Source: Runella aurantiaca (GTDB lineage Bacteria; Bacteroidota; Bacteroidia; Cytophagales; Spirosomataceae). Taken from it: a DNA stretch of 64,000 nt. The position numbers were made by a program, and so were the translations under genes. The DNA lies in the NCBI RefSeq assembly GCF_003339505.1, contig NZ_QPIW01000001.1, forward strand, positions 558,001-622,000. Reading direction: 5' to 3'. This document shows, one piece after another, positions 53,403 through 61,673 of this stretch; within the stretch, counting starts at the first letter, position 1, and each line of letters begins with the position of its first letter. The notes beneath the pieces are model-generated. The model was not told the origin of the DNA and searched no databases. It saw nothing but the letters and a program-made list of their open reading frames with translations.

Positions 53403-54173
53403 TCAACGTACCCGCCAAACGTCTAATTTGCGAACGTAAAGCGGCTGTTGGTTCCACCAAATACGAAGCCATTCGTCGGTTTCGCCGATGACCGTTACTT
53501 TGTTTCCCTGGGCAATCGACAATGTGACTGGAGCCGCAGAGGAGGGGGCATCCCGCAGGTAAGTTTGGCCTTTGTTGATGATGGCAATCTGGTAAGAATC
53601 AGGGAGATTGAGCAGCAAAAGCAGGGCAATCAAGTAGGCAATCACCACAAATTTATGGCGACTTCGGATGGACTCCCCCCTGACTCTTTTTTGATTTAAA
53701 GCCCAAAATGCATAAATGGCCACAATCAACAAAAATAAATTGAAGTAGAGGGAGTACTTACGAAAGAAAAGGAAAACAAAACTGAAATCATCCACTTCAT
53801 AACCCGTCAGGTTGTGATTGGCCGCAATTTCGTTGATTTTGTTTAAGATGTTTTGACGGGGCTGTTTATTATAAATCATGCTTAGATAATAAAGCGCCCG
53901 CGCATAGTCGTTTTGCTTTTCGCTGATGAAAGCCAATTTATAATAAATCGGGATGGGAATAGTGGTCGTGTTGACGACCTGCGAAAGGTGTTTTTCGTAC
54001 AGTACCTTTGCTTCTGCCTGCCGACCGCTCAAAAACAACGAATCAGCCTGCGGTAGGTTTACCTCCTGCGCCCGTACCGACAGCGTGATGATGAGTAAAC
54101 ACACCGATTTCCAACAAGTCGCTAACCATTTTTTGCTCTTCAATTGTTTTTTATCGGTTGATAGATCACTCAT
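53403..54173 (-). CDS. Two-TM protein with TPR-like N-terminus and SH3-like C-terminus
   Basis: A 256-residue membrane protein. After an N-terminal signal or anchor (about 24-36) come TPR-like helices (QADSLFLSGRQAEAKVLYEK, AFISEKQNDYARALYYLSM), two membrane segments (YFNLFLLIVAIYAFWAL and KFVVIAYLIALLLLLNLP) and a C-terminal bacterial SH3-like domain (INKGQTYLRDAPSSAAPVTL, VIGETDEWLRIWW). The layout is similar to BatE-type proteins, but no bat genes are adjacent. I prefer the start at 54173 (MSDLSTDKKQLK); an earlier ATG at 54197 abuts the SDR stop at 54199. It follows that SDR directly on the same strand. Confidence 0.7.
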   Translation of the reverse strand: MSDLSTDKKQLKSKKWLATCWKSVCLLIITLSVRAQEVNLPQADSLFLSGRQAEAKVLYEKHLSQVVNTTTIPIPIYYKLAFISEKQNDYARALYYLSMIYNKQPRQNILNKINEIAANHNLTGYEVDDFSFVFLFFRKYSLYFNLFLLIVAIYAFWALNQKRVRGESIRSRHKFVVIAYLIALLLLLNLPDSYQIAIINKGQTYLRDAPSSAAPVTLSIAQGNKVTVIGETDEWLRIWWNQQPLYVRKLDVWRVR

Positions 54174-54198
54174 TTTCCACGCCACTCTTCCCGTCACT

Positions 54199-54972
54199 TT
54201 AATTATTCAATTTTACAAATCCACCGTCGATTAAATAATCGCATCCTGTAATGAAACCCGCTTCGTCTGAACAAAGGTAAAGGGCCAACGCGGCAATTTC
54301 TTTGGGTTTGGCCATTCGTCCAATGGGCTGCGTTTTAGACAGTTTCTCAAACATTTCTTCTTCTTGTCCGGGGTAGTTTTTGGCAATAAAGCCATCGACA
54401 AAAGGCGTATGTACGCGGGCAGGAGAGAGGCAATTACAGCGGATATTGTTGTGTAAATAATCTTTGGCCACCGAGAGTGTCATGGCAATGACGGCCCCCT
54501 TGCCGGTCGAGTACGCAAAACGATCGGGAATCCCTACAGATGCTGCTACTGAGGCGGTATTCAAAATAACGCCGGCCCCTTTGGACAAGAAATGGGGAAT
54601 GGTAGCAAAAAGGCAATTGTACATGCCTTTTACATTGACGTCCATGATGCGGTCAAAGTCAGTTTCGGTGGTGGTATGCGCTTTACCGATGTGGGCGATT
54701 CCTGCGTTATTGACTAAAATATCAATGGGATGTTGTTGGGAAATGGCATCAATTGTGGCAATAACATCGGCCTGTTTGGAGACATCCAGCCCGTGGGCTT
54801 GGGCCTTAAACCCTTCATTTTGGAGTTCAGTGGCCACACTTTGCGCGAGCGCTTCGTTCAGTTCAAGAATATGGACGTGGGCGCCTTGTTGGGCAAAAAG
54901 TTGACTGATTGCCAGTCCAATACCACTGGCACCGCCCGTTATGAGGGCTACTTTATCGGTAAGTGAAAACAT
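54199..54972 (-). CDS. SDR oxidoreductase
   Basis: A classical short-chain dehydrogenase of 257 residues. It shows TGGASGIGLAIS (about 12-23), DILVNNAGIAHIGKAH with the NNAG motif, and the catalytic Ser, Tyr and Lys in NTASVAASVGIPDRFAYSTG plus KGA. The ending DEAGFITGCDYLIDGGFVKL is typical. It resembles 3-oxoacyl-ACP reductase or 3-hydroxybutyrate dehydrogenase-like members; the substrate cannot be decided. It is followed within 25 bases by the SH3/TPR gene on the same strand. Confidence 0.88.
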   Translation of the reverse strand: MFSLTDKVALITGGASGIGLAISQLFAQQGAHVHILELNEALAQSVATELQNEGFKAQAHGLDVSKQADVIATIDAISQQHPIDILVNNAGIAHIGKAHTTTETDFDRIMDVNVKGMYNCLFATIPHFLSKGAGVILNTASVAASVGIPDRFAYSTGKGAVIAMTLSVAKDYLHNNIRCNCLSPARVHTPFVDGFIAKNYPGQEEEMFEKLSKTQPIGRMAKPKEIAALALYLCSDEAGFITGCDYLIDGGFVKLNN

Positions 54973-55164
54973 GAGGTGTAAAATCTTTTTGCTGATAAAA
55001 GCGCTAAAGGGCGTAAAATTACCGCGATTTTATAAAATTGAACGTTTTTAACCCTCTAATTTTATAAATGACTAACTTTTGGGGTCCATGAATCCAAACA
55101 GTGTTTAAAATCGTATATGTACCAATTATTCAAAATCGTATCTTTAACCACTAAATAAGTTTCT

Positions 55165-55196
55165 TTTGAAGAAATAAGGCCAATTAGGTAGTATTG
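55165..55196 (+). promoter_or_regulatory. Promoter of the lipoprotein esterase gene
   Basis: TTTG (55165-55168), then exactly 20 bases, then TAGTATTG (55189-55196), seven of eight matches to TAnnTTTG. Predicted leader about 19 bases. Upstream, AAAATCGTAT occurs twice (55107-55116 and 55132-55141), 25 bases apart. Confidence 0.5.
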
Positions 55197-55219
55197 TTTT
55201 TATTAAATTTCTAAAAAAG

Positions 55220-56062
55220 ATGCGTAAGTATACATTAGCATTAGCAGGCTGGTTGATTGTAGCCTTGGGAGGGTGTAAATTATCAGAAGTTACTCCAGCC
55301 ATTGAAGAGGAAGTGACCGGATATAAAGAGTATTTCAATCAAGCTTACGGTGCAGATCCAGTTCAAAAATGCGATATATATGCCCCTGTGACAACGGGAG
55401 AGCGCCCTTCGGAAGTATTGATATTGTTGCACGGAGGCGCGTGGGGGTCCGGAGATAAGTCGTTTCTGATTCCCAGCGTGATGGGACTCAAAGGTCGAAA
55501 CAAAAATTTAACCATCGTCAATGCCAATTATCGTCTTACGAGTAGTAAAGGCATTCGGTTGGAACAGCAAATGGCAGACATCCAATTATTGGTTGAGTAT
55601 TTGCGGAAAAATGCCGATAAGTATAACATCACCCAAGAGGGGTTTGTGATTGGCGGGGTGAGCGCGGGTGGACATTTGGCCTTAAACTATGCCTATTCCA
55701 ATTTTTCTGGTGTAAAGCTCAAAGGAGTGGTGGGCATTGCGGCCCCAACCGACCTAACTTCCGAGCCGCTCCGGGAAGCGGGGCTCGAACTCCCAATTCA
55801 ACAATTAATCGGGAAAACCTTCTCAGATTCGCCCGAAGAATACCAAAAAGCAAGCCCTTTCTTTATTGTTAATCACAAAGCCCCACCGCTTACGATGCTC
55901 TTTTATGGCGGCAAAGACCGGGTGGTTCCCAAAGAACAGGGTGAAATTCTTTGCTTTAAACTCAACCTTCTGCGTCTAAAATACCGCTACTATTTTTATC
56001 CAGAAGAAACCCACGATTTTACGGCAGACCTGCTGATTGACAAGATACTGAGTATTTATTGA
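55220..56062 (+). CDS. Alpha/beta hydrolase lipoprotein (BD-FAE/carboxylesterase-like)
   Basis: A 280-residue exported esterase. The N-terminus MRKYTLALAGWLIVALGGCK has a lipobox with Cys19. The fold is seen in VLILLHGGAWGSGDK (oxyanion HGGAW), VNANYRLTS, the nucleophile elbow VIGGVSAGGHLALNYAYS with Ser148, MLFYGGKDRVVPKEQGE with the acid Asp and YPEETHDFT with the His. The HGGxW and GxSAGG motifs fit the hormone-sensitive-lipase-like/BD-FAE group, which remove ester groups from glycans or small esters. It would act at the periplasmic or outer surface. It is convergent with the T9SS type B gene, four bases apart. Confidence 0.9.
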   Translation: MRKYTLALAGWLIVALGGCKLSEVTPAIEEEVTGYKEYFNQAYGADPVQKCDIYAPVTTGERPSEVLILLHGGAWGSGDKSFLIPSVMGLKGRNKNLTIVNANYRLTSSKGIRLEQQMADIQLLVEYLRKNADKYNITQEGFVIGGVSAGGHLALNYAYSNFSGVKLKGVVGIAAPTDLTSEPLREAGLELPIQQLIGKTFSDSPEEYQKASPFFIVNHKAPPLTMLFYGGKDRVVPKEQGEILCFKLNLLRLKYRYYFYPEETHDFTADLLIDKILSIY

Positions 56063-56066
56063 AACC

Positions 56067-58298
56067 TTACTTAATGACGGTCATCGTTCCTTTGAAGGTA
56101 CGATCGGTAAATTTCAGGCCGTAATAATATTGTCCCGTGGGCACACCTTCGGCGCACCATTTGAATTTGCGGTCGGTAGAAGTGAAAATAAGTTTCCCCC
56201 AACGGCTGTAAATATCAACCTGCAAAAACTGCGGCCCGCAGGTGGCGACGGAAAGACTTTCCAAAAAGAAACAATCGTTTTTGCCATCGTTGTTGGGGGT
56301 AATCACGTTCGGAATGTTTTTGTCAAGACTTTCAATGCTGGGCAAGTCACCAAATCGTAACACTACCGCTACCGTATCGGTTTTTATGGGGCCGCAACTG
56401 TTGTCTTCCGTAATGAAGTTGAGGGTTAATTCTTTGCCCGACAGCTCGGTGTATTGGGCGCAGGTAGGCTCCCATTCAAAGCGTGAAGCCAAGCGGGGCA
56501 CGCCCGTTTTATCACTAAACTTCATCCCGTACTGGGCAAGCGTAAAACCTTTGGGTTGGGCATATAGCTTGAGTTGGTCGGTCTTGTCGAGGTCATCACC
56601 AAACACGTCAAATCCTAAGACTTCGGCATCTACTGAAGGTAGCGGCACATCAATGGGTTGTCGGCCCGTCAAACTCGTCGACACATCGGGGGCGTTGTTG
56701 GGCTTGGCGGTGGATTGCAGTCGTACACTGACGGTATCTTTTACTTGCTTATTACAGGCCACATCCGTGACGATAAAGTCAACGATATACTCTCGATTGG
56801 TGGCGTTACAAGGTGGAGTCCAAGTAAAAGGCTGCGTTACGCTTCCCTTGCCTGTGGCGTTGCTAAAGGTCATCCCCGCTGCTGTTAGCTGAAAATCCCG
56901 CCCTTTGGCTTCCAAGACCAAATCATCATTGTCGAGGTCAATGCCCGTTACTTTGAAATTAAGGGTAGTGCCTTGCGGAATGGTGGCGCGGTTGTTGCTC
57001 AAATCGGTGGTTACGTCGGGATTATTGTTGGTCGAGCCTTCGATAAAAACCCGAATTCGTAAGGTATCGGTTAGGGGTTGCGGACAGCCGTCATCGCTCA
57101 CAATCACCTCCAAAATAACAGGTTGGTTATTTCGGCTTTCCACGCATTTTTCAAAACAAATCTGTGCTTTTAGGGTATCAGTTGCGGAAGTGGTAATAAA
57201 AGAAACGGGGTTGGCAACGACCGACTTGTCGTCAAAGTTAATACCTACGGTTTTGATGGACAGCCTTTGGTTAGGGTCACCGTCGGTCAGCATGATGTCT
57301 AGGCATTTAGCCTGATCTTTTTTGATGGTTAGGGTTTCTCCTTCTTTGTAAAAGGCTCTTTTGCCCGTTTCGCGATAGAGGGCTACGGGCGTTCGGTTGA
57401 GGGGACAGTCGACGGCTTTCAGCTGAAACTCCCGCCGCGTTGCACCAATTTTTACCCCTTTGCGGTATTCTTCTACCAGCACCGCAAATACGTACAGCCC
57501 CGCTTGGTCGGCGGTGACGCTCAGTACGCCTGTTTGGCGGTTGATGGTTAACGGTCGTGGACCAGGAATCATGTTTTGGTTGGTGATACCCGGAGCCCAG
57601 TTTACTTCGGGGTAGCTGCTGGCTCCGCGCGCAATTGGCTCCGGATTGTTGGGGCCAGCGTACCCCGCCCAGGGCTTGGAAAGGGAATAAACGAGGCTGT
57701 CGCCATCGGCATCGGTGCCGCTAAAATCGAAAACAAAAGGGCGATTCAGGCAGATGTAATCCCCTTTTAGCTCACCGAACTTGGGAGATGAATTGACGTA
57801 GGGAAGATTATCTTGGACCAACGCGGGGAACTCCGTGTAAAAAGTCTCTCCTGTGCTGGCTGGATTTGTGATGTTGGTGATGATGTTATTACGGCAACAG
57901 CGTTCCCACACGATGTAATAGCCCTTTGGGTCGTTGAAATTTTGGGTATTAATAACGATTTCGGAAGAATATCGGAGCAGTAATGTCCGTAAATCAGTAT
58001 TGGCATTGCTACATGTAGGGTTGGTGTAATTAATGAGCTTGCGGGCGGTTTGTGGAAGTTCAATATTACCCATGGGCGCGTTGTCTGATTTACGGTAAAA
58101 ATACAGAATTACCGTGGATGTTTCGGCACCAGTACGACCGTTGGCTTGGTCAAAATAAAAATTAAGTCCAATGTAAAAACGGTTGGCTGAACGGTTGGTT
58201 GGATAAAATTCAATTTCGCCTCCCACAATATGCGACGCCCACGAAGTGAGCGGAAAAAGCACCAATATCCACAATGCGCGAAGTAGAATTTTTTTCAT
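56067..58298 (-). CDS. T9SS type B cargo protein with gliding-motility-type C-terminus
   Basis: A 743-residue secreted protein. A signal peptide (about 1-21, ending SWAS) is followed by HIVGGEIEFYPTN, a start common to large Bacteroidota adhesin-like proteins. Cadherin-like units follow (TDADGDSLVYSLSKPW, TGIDLDNDDLVLEAKG), suited to calcium binding. The last 85 residues are the type B sorting domain, with IPNVITPNNDGKNDCFFLES, VDIYSRWGKLIFTS and PTGQYYYGLKFTDRTFKG. Export would be through the type IX system to the surface. No gld or spr gene is nearby. Role unknown, perhaps adhesion or gliding. Confidence 0.9.
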   Translation of the reverse strand: MKKILLRALWILVLFPLTSWASHIVGGEIEFYPTNRSANRFYIGLNFYFDQANGRTGAETSTVILYFYRKSDNAPMGNIELPQTARKLINYTNPTCSNANTDLRTLLLRYSSEIVINTQNFNDPKGYYIVWERCCRNNIITNITNPASTGETFYTEFPALVQDNLPYVNSSPKFGELKGDYICLNRPFVFDFSGTDADGDSLVYSLSKPWAGYAGPNNPEPIARGASSYPEVNWAPGITNQNMIPGPRPLTINRQTGVLSVTADQAGLYVFAVLVEEYRKGVKIGATRREFQLKAVDCPLNRTPVALYRETGKRAFYKEGETLTIKKDQAKCLDIMLTDGDPNQRLSIKTVGINFDDKSVVANPVSFITTSATDTLKAQICFEKCVESRNNQPVILEVIVSDDGCPQPLTDTLRIRVFIEGSTNNNPDVTTDLSNNRATIPQGTTLNFKVTGIDLDNDDLVLEAKGRDFQLTAAGMTFSNATGKGSVTQPFTWTPPCNATNREYIVDFIVTDVACNKQVKDTVSVRLQSTAKPNNAPDVSTSLTGRQPIDVPLPSVDAEVLGFDVFGDDLDKTDQLKLYAQPKGFTLAQYGMKFSDKTGVPRLASRFEWEPTCAQYTELSGKELTLNFITEDNSCGPIKTDTVAVVLRFGDLPSIESLDKNIPNVITPNNDGKNDCFFLESLSVATCGPQFLQVDIYSRWGKLIFTSTDRKFKWCAEGVPTGQYYYGLKFTDRTFKGTMTVIK

Positions 58299-58325
58299 AA
58301 GGTTTTAGGGCTTAACTTCTCGTTG

Positions 58326-58333
58326 TATTTTTG
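58326..58333 (+). promoter_or_regulatory. Possible -7 element for rlmD, with a short leader frame
   Basis: TATTTTTG is a perfect TAnnTTTG match about 105 bases before the rlmD ATG. The leader also holds a 9-codon frame (ATG at 58412) whose TGA overlaps the rlmD ATG (58438-58441), which could couple translation. Confidence 0.4.
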
Positions 58334-58437
58334 CCGAATTGTTTCAAACTCTTACGCAAAAAAACACCGTTGCGTTGCTTGATGAGTAGAAAGGAATCAA
58401 TGTAAAGATTTATGGATAACGTAACGAATCAAATTGG

Positions 58438-59850
58438 ATGAAAAATTACAAAAAAAATAGACAAGTCGTATCTAATTTACTCATTGAAGATTTTGCATCC
58501 GAAGGAAAATGCATTGGAAAGCTAGAAGGCGCGGTTGTTTTTGTGGAAGGCAACGTGGCTCCTGGCGATGTAGTTGATGTTGAAATTCTAAGTTTTAAGA
58601 AAAAAAAGTTCTACGAAGCACGGGTTATCAAAACGCATTCATTGTCGGATAAGCGAACTGAGCCGTTTTGTGAATACTTCGGCACCTGCGGAGGCTGTAA
58701 GTGGCAGCACATTGGCTATAAAGAACAACTTCAATTTAAGTGGCAGCAGGTCAGCGACCACCTACACCGCATCGCCAAGGTACCACTTCCTGAAATTGAG
58801 CCGATTTTCCCCTCTGAGAAGACCACTTTTTACCGTAATAAACTGGAGTATACTTTTTCGAATTTGCGTTGGTTTACCAACGAAGAAATTGCGAAGGGTG
58901 TTGAACTAGAACGCAATGCGCTGGGGTTTCACATTCCCAAACGGTTTGACCGTATTTTGGACATTGAAAAATGCTTTCTTCAACCCGACCCTTCCAACGA
59001 TATTCGCAACCAACTGCGGACGTTTGCGCTTTCGAAAGGGTTTCGTTTTTATGACCAAAAACACAATGTAGGATTTGTACGTAATGTCATTATCCGAACT
59101 GCAAATACGGGCGACGTGATGGTGATTGTGCAGTTTGCGGAGCCGAATCAGGAAGATATTGACGTGACAATGGCTTTCGTGGCCGAAACTTTCCCGCAAA
59201 TCACTTCGCTACAATACATCATCAATACCAAAGGCAACGATTCTTACTACGACCAAACGGCCATTCTCTACGCTGGTAAACCGTACATTGAAGAACAGAT
59301 GGAAGGCCTGACGTTTAGGGTTGGCCCCAAATCTTTTTATCAAACCAACTCCGACCAAGCGTATGAATTGTACAAAATCGCGCGGGATTTTGCGCAGTTG
59401 ACGGGCAATGAGCACGTGTATGACTTGTACACAGGCACGGGCACCATCGCCAATTTTGTGGCGCGGCAGGCCAAGGCCGTGATAGGGGTAGAGTACGTTC
59501 CTGAGGCCATTGAAGATGCCAAAATAAATTCAGCCATCAATGGCATTGAGAACACGCGCTTTTATGCGGGCGACATGAAAAACGTGTTGAACGAAGAATT
59601 TGTGGCCCAAAACGGCCACCCCGATGTCGTCATTACTGACCCGCCGCGCGCGGGTATGGACGAGCCAGTAGTGCGGACCTTGCTGAATATGGAGCCGACC
59701 AAAATCGTGTACGTAAGCTGTAACTCCGCCACACAGGCGCGCGATTTGGCGTGGTTGGACGAGAAATACACCGTGCAGCGCGTACGCCCCGTCGATATGT
59801 TTCCGCATACACATCACGTGGAGAATGTGGTGGTGTTGGAAAGGAAGTAG
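58438..59850 (+). CDS. rlmD: 23S rRNA (uracil-C5)-methyltransferase, RlmD/RlmC (TrmA) family
   Basis: A 470-residue SAM-dependent RNA methyltransferase that makes 5-methyluridine in 23S rRNA. An N-terminal TRAM domain (about 10-65, IEDFASEGKCIGKLEGAVVF) is followed by the [4Fe-4S] cysteines Cys78, Cys84 and Cys87 in FCEYFGTCGGCKWQH and Cys179 in DIEKCFLQ. SAM-binding FYQTNSDQAYELY and DLYTGTGTIANFVA follow, then the catalytic VITDPPRAGMDEPVV and VYVSCNSATQARDL with nucleophile Cys428. All key residues are present. The exact target (U1939 or U747) is by analogy with RlmD. Confidence 0.93.
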   Translation: MKNYKKNRQVVSNLLIEDFASEGKCIGKLEGAVVFVEGNVAPGDVVDVEILSFKKKKFYEARVIKTHSLSDKRTEPFCEYFGTCGGCKWQHIGYKEQLQFKWQQVSDHLHRIAKVPLPEIEPIFPSEKTTFYRNKLEYTFSNLRWFTNEEIAKGVELERNALGFHIPKRFDRILDIEKCFLQPDPSNDIRNQLRTFALSKGFRFYDQKHNVGFVRNVIIRTANTGDVMVIVQFAEPNQEDIDVTMAFVAETFPQITSLQYIINTKGNDSYYDQTAILYAGKPYIEEQMEGLTFRVGPKSFYQTNSDQAYELYKIARDFAQLTGNEHVYDLYTGTGTIANFVARQAKAVIGVEYVPEAIEDAKINSAINGIENTRFYAGDMKNVLNEEFVAQNGHPDVVITDPPRAGMDEPVVRTLLNMEPTKIVYVSCNSATQARDLAWLDEKYTVQRVRPVDMFPHTHHVENVVVLERK

Positions 59851-59955
59851 CCGCGTTAGTCACTCGCATCTTCCGTACTACCTTATTGTTACCTCATTCC
59901 TAAGAATTTTAGTTACTGTAAAAAATTTGTGCAAAGTATAGGTCAACCTCCCATA

Positions 59956-59992
59956 GAACACGGATTGTACGGATTTGACAGATATACACGGA
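59956..59992 (-). repeat. Degenerate 'ATCCGTG' intergenic repeat, copy 2 (inverted)
   Basis: GAACACGGATTG, TACGGATTTGAC and ATACACGGA follow one another; reversed, they match the style of the copy at 1709-1752 (ATCCGTG units ending ATCCGTGTTC). It lies in the 311-base gap between rlmD and the sulfatase, which has no supported gene. Confidence 0.5.
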
Positions 59993-60052
59993 GGAGAAAG
60001 CAAGGAATATTGAAAGTAACTAAAAATATGACCCCCGAAATCCAAAGTCGTG

Positions 60053-60079
60053 TGGCCTTCACGATTTACGTGAAGGCCA
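60053..60079. repeat. Perfect 11-bp-arm hairpin downstream of the sulfatases
   Basis: TGGCCTTCACG (60053-60063) and CGTGAAGGCCA (60069-60079), loop ATTTA. No T-run on either side. It may mark the end of the minus-strand sulfatase transcript (stop at 60162) or be another repeat. Confidence 0.6.
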
Positions 60080-60161
60080 ATTTATACGCGATTGACAGAA
60101 TGGCTCGGGTCGTGAGTCGGCAGAGCCGAGCAACGGCGTAGTGGAATAAACAGTTTGACCC

Positions 60162-61646
60162 CTAACGCTGATACAAGCCCGTGTTTCCTTTTTCTAATAA
60201 TGGTTTTAGCTTGTTTACTATCAATGGATTGGAAGAGGCAATGTTTTTGGTTTCGTTGGGGTCGTTTATATGGTCGTAGAGTTCAATCGTCGGTTGGGCA
60301 TCTCTAAAATATTGCGTCAAGCGGTACCTTTGGGTTCGTACAGTTATTCCTTTGTTGTAATAACTGTAGGCTACATTTTTGCCATTAACAGGTTGCTTTT
60401 TCATAAGCCTTTCTTTAAGGCTATGTCCCGAAATATCCTTTGGCGAAATAATACCGCAAAAATCCATTAGGGTGGGATAAATGTCTACTGTACTTACGAT
60501 GTCGTTCACCTTTACACCTTGCTTCATCTTAGGATGTTTGATAATTAACACACTTCTTAGGGCTGTTTCAAAACAAGTATGTTTGCCCCAAACCCGCTGA
60601 TCGCCCAAGTGCCATCCATGGTCTCCCCACAAGACAACGATTGTATTGTCGGCCAAGCCCTGTTTTTCCAATTCCTGTAATACTTTTCCAATTTGAGCAT
60701 CTACATAACTTACGCAGGCAAAATACCCATGTCGGAGTTTTCGAGCATATTGGTCTGATACAGGCCGGTCTAAGGAAACTTTTTCATCGCCCAATTGATA
60801 ACTATTAAACTCACCGCTCGGGTGCAAACTTGCTTTGTTTACATTTTCAGGAATATTAGGAGAGGGGGAGAGGGGGATTTTGTTTGTATCGTACATGTCC
60901 CAATATTTTTTAGGGGCATTAAAAGGCAAGTGGGGCTTAAAGAAACCAACTGCTAAAAAGAAAGGCTTGTCATTATTTTTAAGTTCTGAAATTTTCTGAA
61001 TGGCGAGTTTAGCAGTAAGACCATCGGGGTAGCCTTCATCTTCTACAACCGCCGATTCGTATGGCTTCACTTTACCTTTGAGGGCATTTCTATTTGTACC
61101 ATCGGCATACCCAAAAAACGCGTTGTGACCCGTTCCCCATTTGCCCACATCCAAAAGCATTTCATTCCAACTATGGGGCAGTTCGAGCGGTGCTTCTTTG
61201 GGAGTATCTAAATAACCATACACATGACCATCAGGATGATGGCTTATTTTCCCCATACCAACTGTGTAATAATTATTGCGTTTCAGTAAATGAATAAACG
61301 TTTCAGGAATTTCTGTTTCAGGTTTGCCAGACAAAAAGACTGCCGATGCATCATTGCCCAAATGTTGTGTTGTTTTGGGCAATTGCCCCGTCAGGAGGCT
61401 ATGCCGAGATGCCCCGCAAGTAGGCACAGTAACATAATGGTTATCAAACAAATAGCCTTCATCGGCCAGTTTGTCAATGTTAGGGCTTTTGATGTGGTTG
61501 TTGCCATAGCACCCCAAATCGGGGCGAAGGTCGTCCACACAAATAAACAGTATATTGGGTGGTTGTGATTTTCGGAAAGAAACACTGCTCAATAGAAGCA
61601 ATAGTGCTGTAAGTGTACTACTCAACAATAGTCCCGTTTTCAACAT
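60162..61646 (-). CDS. Sulfatase, iduronate-2-sulfatase-like
   Basis: An exported 494-residue type I sulfatase. A signal peptide (about 1-24) precedes PPNILFICVDDLRPDLGCYG with the metal aspartates. The formylglycine site CGASRHSLLTG has Cys77 in the C-x-A-S-R form. VLWGDHGWHLGDQRVWGKHT supplies the other metal ligands. The D-D-L-R-P-D-L-G-C-Y-G wording is typical of iduronate-2-sulfatase-like members (S1_7-like). It would remove sulfate esters from glycans in the periplasm after maturation of the cysteine; no maturase is in the window. It follows the arylsulfatase by 27 bases. The G+C content is low (32-43% per line) compared with SusD. Confidence 0.9.
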   Translation of the reverse strand: MLKTGLLLSSTLTALLLLLSSVSFRKSQPPNILFICVDDLRPDLGCYGNNHIKSPNIDKLADEGYLFDNHYVTVPTCGASRHSLLTGQLPKTTQHLGNDASAVFLSGKPETEIPETFIHLLKRNNYYTVGMGKISHHPDGHVYGYLDTPKEAPLELPHSWNEMLLDVGKWGTGHNAFFGYADGTNRNALKGKVKPYESAVVEDEGYPDGLTAKLAIQKISELKNNDKPFFLAVGFFKPHLPFNAPKKYWDMYDTNKIPLSPSPNIPENVNKASLHPSGEFNSYQLGDEKVSLDRPVSDQYARKLRHGYFACVSYVDAQIGKVLQELEKQGLADNTIVVLWGDHGWHLGDQRVWGKHTCFETALRSVLIIKHPKMKQGVKVNDIVSTVDIYPTLMDFCGIISPKDISGHSLKERLMKKQPVNGKNVAYSYYNKGITVRTQRYRLTQYFRDAQPTIELYDHINDPNETKNIASSNPLIVNKLKPLLEKGNTGLYQR

Positions 61647-61673
61647 GAATTTTCTGCTTTTTGTTGGTAAAAA

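Noticed and set aside
59929-60141. 70-residue frame between rlmD and the sulfatase
   Set aside because: It runs through the ATCCGTG-type repeat and a hairpin, has no family resemblance and no plausible start signal.
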